Assembly: GCA_016200365.1 (NCBI GenBank)
Contig: JACQEW010000095.1
Coordinates: forward strand, 1 to 5,161
Source of the DNA: Nitrospinota bacterium
Lineage (GTDB): Bacteria; Nitrospinota; Nitrospinia; UBA9942
DNA length: 5,161 nucleotides
Direction of reading: 5' to 3'
The first letter of the stretch is position 1. Every line of letters begins with the position of its first letter. The position numbers and the translations under genes are program-made. Shown here piece by piece: positions 1 to 4,613 of this stretch. The notes beneath the pieces are model-generated. The model saw only the letters and a list, made by a program, of their open reading frames with translations, did no database searches and was not told where the DNA came from.

Positions 1-20
1 ATAACCTGAAAAAAATTTTA

Positions 21-112
21 GATTTATGATTTAAGATTTACGATTTACAATTTGAAAACACCAATGTAAATAGGTTTTTAAATCGTAAATCTAAAATTGT
101 AAATCGTAAATT
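21..112. repeat. GATTTAC 7-mer inverted repeat downstream of rpsH
   Basis: The left arm is a run of 7-mers (GATTTAT, GATTTAA, GATTTAC, GATTTAC, AATTTGA from 21 to 55) and the right arm holds the complementary GTAAATC/T units (85-112). Bases 36-53 pair exactly with 94-111 (18 bp). In mRNA sense the structure begins 3 nt after the rpsH stop and precedes the expected rplF start just outside the window. The rest of bases 1-115 contains only AT-rich sequence and an AGG (mRNA sense) near the edge that could belong to the rplF ribosome site. Confidence 0.85.
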
Positions 113-115
113 AAA

Positions 116-514
116 TTACCATACATGACAGAGAACTTCTCCGCCGACTTTCTGCTCCCTGCAAACTTTATCTGTCATTATTCCCTTGTTCGTAGAAAGA
201 ATGGCTATTCCCAGTCCATTAAGCACCATAGGAACATCATCCTTTGCCGCATAAATCCTGCATCCCGGTTTGCTTATTCTTTTTAGTCCCTGAATTATAC
301 TCTCGGTTTCATTTTCGTATTTGAGATAGATGCGAAGTATCCCCTGCTTTCTATCCTTTATCAGCTTAAAATTCTTAATAAAACCCTCTTCTTTAAGAAT
401 ACCTGCAATCTCGCTCTTAATCTTAGATGCAGGTATATTAACCTTATCATGTTTTACCCTGATAGCATTTCTTATTCTCGTCAACATATCTGCAATAGGA
501 TCTGTCATTGCCAT
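116..514 (-). CDS. rpsH: 30S ribosomal protein S8
   Basis: S8 is a primary 16S rRNA binder that organises the central domain of the 30S subunit. The 132-residue product matches the usual S8 length of about 130. Its N-terminus MAMTDPIADMLTRIRN is family-typical, and the C-terminal RNA-binding part shows GLGIAILSTNKGIMTD (residues 101-116) and GGEVLCHVW at the end. I start at the ATG at 514 because it aligns with the usual MxMxDPIADM start and has a GGGGG Shine-Dalgarno (523-527) 8 nt upstream. A GTG further upstream at 529 lies inside that SD and is rejected; ATG 508 is a less likely alternative. It is the last complete gene of the cluster here and is flanked on both sides by repeat hairpins. 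In E. coli S8 is the translational repressor of the spc operon; whether it is here is unknown. Confidence 0.97.
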   Translation of the reverse strand: MAMTDPIADMLTRIRNAIRVKHDKVNIPASKIKSEIAGILKEEGFIKNFKLIKDRKQGILRIYLKYENETESIIQGLKRISKPGCRIYAAKDDVPMVLNGLGIAILSTNKGIMTDKVCREQKVGGEVLCHVW

Positions 515-522
515 TATAAAAA

Positions 523-527
523 CCCCC
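523..527 (-). promoter_or_regulatory. Shine-Dalgarno of rpsH (GGGGG)
   Basis: GGGGG in mRNA sense, 8 nt before ATG 514. It decides against the upstream in-frame GTG at 529, which overlaps it. The same GGGGG-TTTTT module precedes rplN (2233-2242). Confidence 0.75.
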
Positions 528-531
528 ACAA

Positions 532-591
532 GAGTTAGTGAGTTGATGAGTTAGTGAGTTAAAACTCATCAACTCATTAACTCATTAACTC
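532..591. repeat. GAGTTAGT 8-mer inverted repeat (rpsN-rpsH junction)
   Basis: Two 29-nt arms, 532-560 and 563-591, are complementary at 25 of 29 positions with a 2-nt centre. Each arm is built of 8-mers: GAGTTAGT/GAGTTGAT on the left, AACTCATC/AACTCATT on the right. The arm ends 2 nt before the rpsN stop codon and 4 nt before the rpsH SD (523-527), filling almost the whole 79-nt gap. It is the most compact near-palindrome of the window. No U-run follows it in mRNA sense, so it does not look like a terminator. Confidence 0.9.
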
Positions 592-593
592 AT

Positions 594-779
594 TTACCAG
601 CTTGCCTTAATAACCCCTGGTATCTCTCCTCCCAGCGCCAGCTTTCTAAAACAGATTCTGCACATATTGAATCTTCTTAAAAAACCTCTCGGACGGCCGC
701 AGAGCGGACACCTGTTATATTTCCTTACCTTAAATTTTACCTTCCTTTTTGCCTTTGCAACTAATGATTTCTTCGCCAC
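594..779 (-). CDS. rpsN: 30S ribosomal protein S14, zinc-binding short form
   Basis: S14 sits in the head of the 30S subunit near S3, S10 and S19. The 61-residue product is the exact length of the short zinc-binding S14 class (sometimes called rpsZ or type Z). Four cysteines at 24, 27, 40 and 43 form two CxxC pairs (CPLC and CRIC), and the C-terminus ends in the typical GEIPGVIKASW. The start is the GTG at 779 (read MAKKSLVAK), which matches family N-termini and lies 4 nt after GGAGG (784-788). The in-frame TTG one codon earlier (782) would leave only 1 nt after the SD, so I reject it. It lies between rplE and rpsH, its normal spc position. Both flanking gaps hold long hairpins. Confidence 0.96.
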   Translation of the reverse strand: MAKKSLVAKAKRKVKFKVRKYNRCPLCGRPRGFLRRFNMCRICFRKLALGGEIPGVIKASW

Positions 780-783
780 CAAA

Positions 784-788
784 CCTCC
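784..788 (-). promoter_or_regulatory. Shine-Dalgarno of rpsN (GGAGG)
   Basis: GGAGG in mRNA sense, 4 nt before the GTG at 779 and only 1 nt before the alternative TTG at 782, so it favours the GTG start. Confidence 0.75.
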
Positions 789-794
789 AAATTA

Positions 795-872
795 AGCAAT
801 GAGTGATGAGCAATGAGCAATGAGTTTTCTCCTCACTCATCACTCGTTGCTCATTGCTCATTGCTCATTGCT
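795..872. repeat. CAATGAG / GCTCATT 7-mer inverted repeat (rplE-rpsN junction)
   Basis: The left arm (795-824) has CAATGAG-like 7-mers and the right arm (836-872) the complementary TGCTCAT units, three of them perfect at 848-868. Two registers are possible: 796-810 with 836-850 (14 of 15) or 808-824 with 850-866 (17 of 17). The right arm overlaps the rplE stop codon (871-873), and the left arm ends 6 nt before the rpsN SD. Bases 849-872 are identical to 4549-4572 at the rplV-rpsS junction. Confidence 0.88.
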
Positions 873-1416
873 AATTCCTGAAGGGCATTCCCAATAATCT
901 CAGCAGATGCTTGCCTTCTTCATCTGTTTTTGCTGTTGTAACGATAGTAATGTTAAGTCCCTTCACTTTTTCAATCTTGTCATAATGAATCTCAGGAAAA
1001 ATGAGCTGTTCCTTTAACCCAATAGTATAACTTCCCCTGCCGTCAAACGACTTTGCCGAAACCCCCTTAAAGTCCCTGATTCTCGGCATGGCTATATTAA
1101 TAAATCTGTCGAGAAACTCAAACATGCGATCGCCCCTCATGGTAACACAGCATCCGATGGAAAGTCCCGCCCTCAATTTAAAATTCGATATAGCCTTTTT
1201 TGACTTAGTCACCAAAGGTTTCTGACCCGTAATCTGTGATAGGGTATATATGCCGGAATCTATAAGCTTTGCATCCTGGATCGCCTCTCCCAGCCCCATA
1301 TTTATCACTACCTTTTTAAGCCTCGGAACCTGCATTATATTCTTATATCCAAGCTCCTTTTTAAGCTGAGGCACCACATCTTTCAAATATTTTTCTTTCA
1401 ATGCCGGCAACGCCAC
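871..1416 (-). CDS. rplE: 50S ribosomal protein L5
   Basis: L5 binds 5S rRNA and forms part of the central protuberance of the 50S subunit, contacting the 30S head. The product has 181 residues (usual about 179). Family features include PRLKKVVINMGLGEA (31-45), KSKKAISNFKLRAG (71-84), VTMRGDRMFEFLDR (91-104) and the C-terminal LLRLLGMPFRN. Cys-Cys at 89-90 just before VTMRG is a small local oddity. It starts with GTG at 1416, 6 nt downstream of a strong GGGAGG SD (1423-1428). The TAG stop (871-873) overlaps the outer edge of the CAATGAG-type repeat that fills the gap to rpsN. The upstream gap to rplX, where the E. coli S8 repressor site lies, is occupied here by a GATTTAC-type hairpin. Confidence 0.97.
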   Translation of the reverse strand: MALPALKEKYLKDVVPQLKKELGYKNIMQVPRLKKVVINMGLGEAIQDAKLIDSGIYTLSQITGQKPLVTKSKKAISNFKLRAGLSIGCCVTMRGDRMFEFLDRFINIAMPRIRDFKGVSAKSFDGRGSYTIGLKEQLIFPEIHYDKIEKVKGLNITIVTTAKTDEEGKHLLRLLGMPFRN

Positions 1417-1422
1417 AAAAAA

Positions 1423-1428
1423 CCTCCC
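1423..1428 (-). promoter_or_regulatory. Shine-Dalgarno of rplE (GGGAGG)
   Basis: GGGAGG in mRNA sense, then six T residues, then the GTG start at 1416. It supports GTG as the true start of L5. Confidence 0.8.
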
Positions 1429-1435
1429 TATAAAT

Positions 1436-1504
1436 AATTTACAATTTACGATTTACAATTTACAATTTTTAAAATCTAAAATCGTAAATTGTAAATCGTA
1501 AATT
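1436..1504. repeat. AATTTAC / GATTTAC 7-mer inverted repeat (rplX-rplE junction)
   Basis: Left-arm 7-mers AATTTAC, AATTTAC, GATTTAC, AATTTAC run from 1436 to 1463; the right arm has GTAAATT, GTAAATC, GTAAATT (1484-1504). Bases 1443-1461 pair exactly with 1486-1504 (19 bp, 24-nt loop). The structure starts 2 nt after the rplX stop and ends 7 nt before the rplE SD. It shares its core with the repeat after rpsH: 1444-1461 is identical to 36-53. Confidence 0.88.
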
Positions 1505-1506
1505 CC

Positions 1507-1842
1507 TTAATCCCTATCCAATATCTCCCCGCATTTTTTACAGGTTCTGACCTTTTTTCCGTTTTCCAGAATCTTCATTGCTACCCTTGTTGTCTTATCG
1601 CATTTATTGCAAACCAACATTACATTAGAGATATGTATCCTGCCTTCCTTCTCTATTATACCGCCCTGTCTAACCTTCTGAGTGGGACGTGTATGTCTCT
1701 TAACGATATTCAATTTCTCGACAACAACCCTTTGTTCTCCGGGGAATACCATAAGAATCTTCCCCTTTTTTCCCGCTTCTTTACCGGTTATTACTTTTAC
1801 AATATCATTCTTCTTTATCTTAACTCTTGCCAACTGGTTCAT
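1507..1842 (-). CDS. rplX: 50S ribosomal protein L24 with C-terminal zinc ribbon
   Basis: L24 is an early 50S assembly initiator that binds the 5' region of 23S rRNA. The product has 111 residues (usual 102-110). A KOW-type N-terminal segment is seen (VKIKKNDIVKVITGKEAGKKGK, residues 7-28, in outline), then VEKLNIVKRHTRPTQ (41-55). The C-terminal part has cysteines 78, 81, 101 and 104 as CNKC...CKKC, the four-cysteine ribbon found in many bacterial L24 proteins; zinc binding is inferred. The ATG at 1842 is 21 nt after the rplN stop. I see no clear SD in that gap, so translation may depend on coupling to rplN. A TTG three codons in would match shorter family members but also lacks an SD. This is one of the three junctions without a hairpin. 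Confidence 0.95.
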   Translation of the reverse strand: MNQLARVKIKKNDIVKVITGKEAGKKGKILMVFPGEQRVVVEKLNIVKRHTRPTQKVRQGGIIEKEGRIHISNVMLVCNKCDKTTRVAMKILENGKKVRTCKKCGEILDRD

Positions 1843-1863
1843 AATATGTTTGATGAGATATTG

Positions 1864-2232
1864 TTACAATACCTCCGGTGCTAAAGAGATAATCTTCATA
1901 AATTTCTTAGCCCTGAGCTCTCTTGCTACAGGACCGAATATCCTTGTCCCGGCAGGCTCCATCTGCTCATTGAGCAGGACTGCGGCATTATCGTCAAACT
2001 TAATATAAGACCCGTTATCCCTCCCCAGTTCCTTCTTTGTCCTGACAACCACGGCTTTTTTCACATCCCCTTTATTTATGGGACTATTCGGAGCAGCCTC
2101 TTTTATGCTTACTACGATAACATCTCCTATCCGTGCATACCTCCTCTTGCTCCCTACCAGCACCTGTATGCACTGTGCCTTTCTTGCGCCTGAATTATCT
2201 GCAATGTCTAAAATAGACCTCAACTGAATCAC
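1864..2232 (-). CDS. rplN: 50S ribosomal protein L14
   Basis: L14 binds 23S rRNA near the subunit interface, contacts L19 and forms an intersubunit bridge. The 122-residue product matches the usual 122-123. It opens MIQLRSILDIADNSGARK, contains GSKRRYARIGDVIVVSIKEA (27-46, family RNA-binding region) and ends PVARELRAKKFMKIISLAPEVL in outline (101-122). The start is GTG at 2232, with GGGGG (2238-2242) 5 nt upstream. The open frame runs on to 2346, but that extra 38-residue segment is encoded by the intergenic repeat and lacks family similarity, so I exclude it. rplN heads the spc operon in E. coli; here no separate promoter is evident and rpsQ precedes it in the same direction. Confidence 0.97.
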   Translation of the reverse strand: MIQLRSILDIADNSGARKAQCIQVLVGSKRRYARIGDVIVVSIKEAAPNSPINKGDVKKAVVVRTKKELGRDNGSYIKFDDNAAVLLNEQMEPAGTRIFGPVARELRAKKFMKIISLAPEVL

Positions 2233-2237
2233 AAAAA

Positions 2238-2242
2238 CCCCC
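2238..2242 (-). promoter_or_regulatory. Shine-Dalgarno of rplN (GGGGG)
   Basis: GGGGG in mRNA sense followed by TTTTT and a GTG start at 2232. It sets the start of L14 and excludes the longer open frame that runs up through the repeat. Confidence 0.78.
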
Positions 2243-2247
2243 TTAAT

Positions 2248-2325
2248 AATGACAAATGAAGATTGACGAATGAAGATTGACAGGTAAAAAAAACCAATCG
2301 TCAATCGGCAATCGAAAATCGTCAT
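2248..2325. repeat. GATTGAC 7-mer inverted repeat (rpsQ-rplN junction)
   Basis: The left arm holds GATTGAC, GAATGAA, GATTGAC (2261-2281); the right arm holds CAATCGT, CAATCGG, CAATCGA, AAATCGT (2295-2322). The arms pair at their outer ends (AATGAC 2248-2253 with 2320-2325) and inner ends (2275-2281 with 2300-2306), and appear to differ by one 7-mer in copy number. This is the most diverged hairpin in the window. It sits 4 nt after the rpsQ stop and 5 nt before the rplN SD. The A8 run at 2286-2293 is its loop. Confidence 0.78.
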
Positions 2326-2329
2326 TCTA

Positions 2330-2587
2330 TTAGCTTGCTTTTTCAACTATCTCCAACAACCTCCATCTCTTTTCTTTGCTGAGAGGTCTCGTTTCTATAA
2401 TTTTAACCTTATCGCCAACGGAGCTTTCATTCTTTTCATCGTGAACCTTAAACTTTTTTGAGCGCCTTACAGTCTTTCTGAATACCGGGTGTCTTACAAT
2501 CCTTTCCACAGCAACAACAACGGTCTTATCCATTTTATCGCTGACAACCACCCCTATTCTTGTTTTCTTATTTTTCTTTTGCTCCAT
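2330..2587 (-). CDS. rpsQ: 30S ribosomal protein S17
   Basis: S17 is a primary binding protein for the 5' domain of 16S rRNA. The 85-residue product has the OB-fold pattern typical of the family: TRIGVVVSDKMDKTVVVAVER (9-29, in outline), HPVFRKTVRRSKKFKVHDE (33-51), VGDKVKIIETRPLSKEKRWRL (57-77, in outline). Length is normal (80-90). The ATG at 2587 follows only a weak SD-like AAGGG about 3 nt upstream, so the ribosome may arrive by coupling from rpmC, whose stop is 26 nt away. The gap to rpmC has no repeat hairpin, whereas the gap to rplN downstream has one. Confidence 0.96.
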   Translation of the reverse strand: MEQKKNKKTRIGVVVSDKMDKTVVVAVERIVRHPVFRKTVRRSKKFKVHDEKNESSVGDKVKIIETRPLSKEKRWRLLEIVEKAS

Positions 2588-2613
2588 AAAACCCTTTCTA
2601 AATAAAAATTTTT

Positions 2614-2811
2614 TTATTCTGATTTCTGGTTTTTTTCACCCAATATAGTATTAATCCTTGCAATATCTTTTCTTAAGACACGGACTCTCATGGGATTCTC
2701 AAGCACTTTTCTCGCTGCCTGAAATCTTAAATTCATAAGCTCCGATTTTATTTCCCCTGATTTTTTCACCAGCTCTTCCACTGTCAAATCTCTAAGTTCC
2801 TTAGATTTCAT
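2614..2811 (-). CDS. rpmC: 50S ribosomal protein L29
   Basis: L29 lies at the exit of the peptide tunnel next to L23, where trigger factor and SRP dock. The 65-residue product has the typical length and the two-helix hairpin pattern: MKSKELRDLTVEELVKK, then ELMNLRFQAA (24-33) and VLRKDIARINTILGEK (45-60). It starts at ATG 2811, 6 nt after GAGG (2818-2821). The upstream gap to rplP is 46 nt and contains a three-copy 11-mer rather than a hairpin. A short A/T palindrome (2601-2618) overlaps its stop; it is probably just local AT richness. Confidence 0.96.
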   Translation of the reverse strand: MKSKELRDLTVEELVKKSGEIKSELMNLRFQAARKVLENPMRVRVLRKDIARINTILGEKNQKSE

Positions 2812-2821
2812 GTAAATCCTC

Positions 2822-2854
2822 GTATTACTATCGAATTACCATTGAATTACTCTT
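2822..2854. repeat. Three-copy 11-mer direct repeat (rplP-rpmC junction)
   Basis: Three 11-nt units, GTATTACTATC, GAATTACCATT and GAATTACTCTT, share ATTAC at exact 11-nt spacing (2824, 2835 and 2846). No inverted partner is visible, so this junction has tandem units without a hairpin. The first copies abut the rpmC SD. The copies are imperfect and short, so chance cannot be excluded. Confidence 0.45.
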
Positions 2855-2857
2855 ATG

Positions 2858-3271
2858 TTAATATTGCTCTTTTGTCAAAAATCTTGTCCTTATTGGAAGC
2901 TTGTGTGAGGCAAGACTTAAAGCCTCCTTTGCCACATCCACGGAAATTCCTTCCATTTCAAATAAAACCCTGCCCTTTTTCACAACTGCAACCCATTGCT
3001 CCGGGGCGCCCTTTCCTTTTCCCATCCTTGTCTCCGCCGGTTTCTTTGTAACAGGCTTATCAGGAAATATCCTTATCCATATCTTCCCGCCTCTTTTTAT
3101 ATGCCTTGTCATGGCAATTCTTGCCGCTTCAATCTGCCTGTCTGTTATCCTGCCGGGATTTAATGCCTGTAATCCAAAACTCCCGAAACTTAGATCCGAT
3201 CCCCTGAACGCAGTCCCAAGCATTCTACCTTTCTGTCGTTTCCGATATTTTACTTTTTTGGGCATTAACAT
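2858..3271 (-). CDS. rplP: 50S ribosomal protein L16
   Basis: L16 is a late 50S assembly protein near the A and P tRNA sites and the peptidyl transferase centre. The 137-residue product matches the usual 136-144. Signatures are MPKKVKYRKRQKGR (3-16), DLSFGSFGLQAL (26-37), RQIEAARIAMTRHIKRGGKI (45-64), IFPDKPVTKKPAETRMGKGK (68-87) and ASHKLPIRTRF (121-131). It starts at ATG 3271 (MLMPKK), with GAGG (3281-3284) 9 nt upstream; ATG 3265 is a weaker alternative. The upstream gap to rpsC is the longest in the window (173 nt) and holds nested inverted repeats. Confidence 0.97.
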   Translation of the reverse strand: MLMPKKVKYRKRQKGRMLGTAFRGSDLSFGSFGLQALNPGRITDRQIEAARIAMTRHIKRGGKIWIRIFPDKPVTKKPAETRMGKGKGAPEQWVAVVKKGRVLFEMEGISVDVAKEALSLASHKLPIRTRFLTKEQY

Positions 3272-3299
3272 AAACTCATTCCTCTGAACAAAAACTTAC

Positions 3300-3431
3300 T
3301 TAGCCACAAATTTACACGAATAACCCAAATAGATGCAAGAAGTAAGAAGCAAGAAACAAGAAAAAATCTTGCCTCTTGCCTCTAACTTCTTGCTTCTTAT
3401 TTTCGTGTGAATTCGTGTTATTCGTGGCTAA
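3300..3431. repeat. Outer inverted repeat TTAGCCAC...GTGGCTAA (rpsC-rplP junction)
   Basis: The outer arms 3300-3321 and 3411-3431 are inverted copies: TTAGCCAC (3300-3307) pairs with GTGGCTAA (3424-3431), and ACACGAAT (3314-3321) with ATTCGTGT (3411-3418), with a 1-nt offset between. The right side is a 9-mer series TTCGTGTGA, ATTCGTGTT, ATTCGTGGC (3402-3428). A separate 7-mer hairpin sits inside it. The outer arm lies 13 nt after the rpsC stop and 15 nt before the rplP SD, the loosest fit of all the junctions. Confidence 0.82.
3335..3399. repeat. Inner GCAAGAA 7-mer inverted repeat nested in the rpsC-rplP junction
   Basis: The left arm carries GCAAGAA, GTAAGAA, GCAAGAA, ACAAGAA (3335-3362) and the right arm CTTGCCT, CTTGCCT, CTAACTT, CTTGCTT (3368-3395). 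Bases 3335-3360 pair with 3368-3393 at 22 of 26 positions with a 7-nt loop. It lies inside the TTAGCCAC outer repeat, so two different repeat families are stacked in one gap. Confidence 0.85.
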
Positions 3432-3444
3432 ATTTTATAATTTT

Positions 3445-4131
3445 CTATGTTCCCTGCTCAACCACAGATTGAGCTTGCTGAGATTCTCGCGATTTCTTTT
3501 CCGGCAATATCTCGCCGTTGAAAATCCACACCTTCACACCTATCAGTCCATAAGTGGTAAGAGCTTCGGCAAAACCGTAGTCTATATCAGCCCGTATCGT
3601 ATGAAAAGGAACCCTTCCTTCCCTATACCACTCTCTCCTTGCTATCTCCCCACCTCCCAGCCTGCCTGAACAGGCAATCCTTATTCCCTTTGCACCGAAT
3701 TTAAGGGCAGTTGCCACCGCTTTCTTCATTGCCCTTCTGTAAGAGATCCTCCTCTCAAGCTGGAGGGCAACATTTTCTGCAACAAGCTGGGCATCTGTTT
3801 CGGGTCTGACTACCTCTTTAATATTTAAAAAAACCTGTTTATCAGGCATCTTTTTCTGTAAACTTTCCTTAAGCTTATCTACTTCAAACCCTCTTTTACC
3901 TATAATAATTCCAGGACGGGCTGCAAAAATATTAATCTTTGTCCTTTTAGATGCCCTCTCAATATCTACCCTTGCTATGCCTGCATGAGACAACTCCTTT
4001 TTTAAAAACCTTCGTATCATCAAATCTTCATGCAGCAGGGCGCTATAGTTTTTAACATTTGCAAACCAGATTGACTGCCATGTTTTATTTATACCCAATC
4101 TAAAACCTATTGGATGCGTCTTCTGTCCCAA
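3445..4131 (-). CDS. rpsC: 30S ribosomal protein S3
   Basis: S3 lines the mRNA entry tunnel of the 30S head and takes part in the ribosome's mRNA helicase activity. The 228-residue product is normal length. It has MGQKTHPIGFRLG at the N-terminus, a type II KH domain with the loop GIIIGKRG (74-81), the YRRAMKKAV stretch (131-139; the arginines and lysine linked to helicase function in E. coli S3 are present) and the C-terminal domain SGRLGGGEIARREWYREG (155-172) through VPFHTIRADIDYG. The last 18 residues are a variable, polar tail. The start is TTG at 4131, which is rare for a ribosomal protein. An exceptionally good SD, GGAGGTGAT, lies 7 nt upstream and decides the start. The gap to rplV holds a 6-mer hairpin; the gap to rplP holds the nested repeats. 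Confidence 0.97.
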   Translation of the reverse strand: MGQKTHPIGFRLGINKTWQSIWFANVKNYSALLHEDLMIRRFLKKELSHAGIARVDIERASKRTKINIFAARPGIIIGKRGFEVDKLKESLQKKMPDKQVFLNIKEVVRPETDAQLVAENVALQLERRISYRRAMKKAVATALKFGAKGIRIACSGRLGGGEIARREWYREGRVPFHTIRADIDYGFAEALTTYGLIGVKVWIFNGEILPEKKSRESQQAQSVVEQGT

Positions 4132-4135
4132 GTAA

Positions 4136-4143
4136 TCACCTCC
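4136..4143 (-). promoter_or_regulatory. Extended Shine-Dalgarno of rpsC
   Basis: In mRNA sense this reads GGAGGTGA, extending to T at 4135, complementary over about nine bases to the conserved 3' end of 16S rRNA. It lies 7 nt before a TTG codon and fixes that codon as the rpsC start. It is the longest SD match in the window and pairs with the weakest start codon. Confidence 0.85.
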
Positions 4144-4149
4144 TAAATT

Positions 4150-4219
4150 AGTGCAAGTGTAAGTGAAAGTGAAAGTGAAAGTAATAAGTTTTTTTCACTT
4201 ACACTTGCACTTACACTTC
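4150..4219. repeat. GTGAAA / CACTTA 6-mer inverted repeat (rplV-rpsC junction)
   Basis: The left side is a run of 6-mers GTGCAA, GTGTAA, GTGAAA x3 (4151-4180); the right side is CACTTA, CACTTG, CACTTA, CACTTC (4196-4219). Bases 4150-4165 pair exactly with 4196-4211 (16 bp, 30-nt loop). The last two right-hand units run through the rplV stop codon and its two final sense codons. The left arm ends 6 nt before the strong rpsC SD. Confidence 0.88.
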
Positions 4220-4543
4220 TTTTAACACTATTGTTATATGACTCGTTCTCTTTTTAATAGGGGTTGCCCTTCCCCTTCCCCTCGGAAGCTGTCTCTTCCA
4301 AATAGATCCGCCGTCTACGGTTATACGACTGACAGACAGCGATTCTACATCGTCAATCTTCTTTTCCTCTGCATTCGCCACAGCAGATTTTAGAAGCTTC
4401 TTTACTGCCCTCGCCGGCTTTTTATTTATAAAAGTAAGTATGTTCAGAGCCTCGGCGACTTTTTTGCCTCTTATAGCATCCACCACAAGCCGCGTCTTTC
4501 TCGGCGATGTCCTTACATATTTTAAAACTGCCTTTGCTTCCAT
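4211..4543 (-). CDS. rplV: 50S ribosomal protein L22
   Basis: L22 spans the 50S and its long beta-hairpin lines the peptide exit tunnel beside the macrolide site. The 110-residue product matches the standard length. It starts MEAKAVLKYVRTSPRKTRLV, continues VDAIRGKKVAEALNIL (21-36), LLKSAVANAEE (50-60) and the tunnel hairpin PRGRGRATPIKKRTSH (87-102). I choose ATG 4543 because MEAKAV aligns with the family start; the in-frame ATG at 4561 lies within the GCTCATT repeat and would add MSNELI. No proper SD is seen, only GAG bases contributed by the repeat. At the 3' end the codons for Glu109-Val110 and the TAA stop are themselves part of the 6-mer repeat extending into the rpsC junction. Confidence 0.96.
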   Translation of the reverse strand: MEAKAVLKYVRTSPRKTRLVVDAIRGKKVAEALNILTFINKKPARAVKKLLKSAVANAEEKKIDDVESLSVSRITVDGGSIWKRQLPRGRGRATPIKKRTSHITIVLKEV

Positions 4544-4548
4544 AATTA

Positions 4549-4611
4549 GCTCATTGCTCATTGCTCATTGCTCATAGTTTTTTCTTTTACTATGAGCTAT
4601 CAGCTATGAGC
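4549..4611. repeat. GCTCATT / TATGAGC 7-mer inverted repeat (rpsS-rplV junction)
   Basis: The left arm is GCTCATT x3 then GCTCATA (4549-4576); the right arm is TATGAGC, TATCAGC, TATGAGC (4591-4611). Bases 4556-4578 pair with 4589-4611 at 20 of 23 positions, with a pyrimidine loop on the plus strand. It begins 2 nt after the rpsS stop and ends 5 nt before the rplV ATG, leaving no room for a separate SD. Confidence 0.88.
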
Positions 4612-4613
4612 TT

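Noticed and set aside
9..53. Intrinsic terminator after rpsH
   Set aside because: A T7 run in mRNA sense (9-15) lies about 20 nt beyond the best stem, the stem is AT-rich, and rplF is expected next in the operon. The geometry does not fit a terminator.
21..112. CRISPR array
   Set aside because: Units of 6-9 nt have no unique spacers of constant length and are arranged as inverted arms, not as repeat-spacer arrays. No cas gene is present.
330..554. Plus-strand open frame antisense to rpsH
   Set aside because: It mirrors a certain S8 gene and has no family similarity. The same applies to plus-strand frames at 1633-1884, 1682-2008, 2842-3051, 2901-3287 and 3376-3669.
2233..2346. 38-residue N-terminal extension of L14
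   Set aside because: It is encoded by the intergenic repeat and the end of rpsQ, while a GTG at 2232 with a strong SD gives the standard L14 length and N-terminus.
2601..2618. A/T palindrome at the rpmC stop
   Set aside because: It consists of A and T runs only and lacks the tandem-unit design of the other hairpins; probably chance.
2768..2790. TTGACA-like -35 element on the minus strand
   Set aside because: It lies in rpmC, encodes part of DLTVEEL, and no -10 box is found at the right spacing.
4150..4195. Terminator or attenuator from the T-run at 4188-4195
   Set aside because: In transcription direction this is an A-run in the loop of the hairpin, so it cannot act as a U-tract terminator for this operon.
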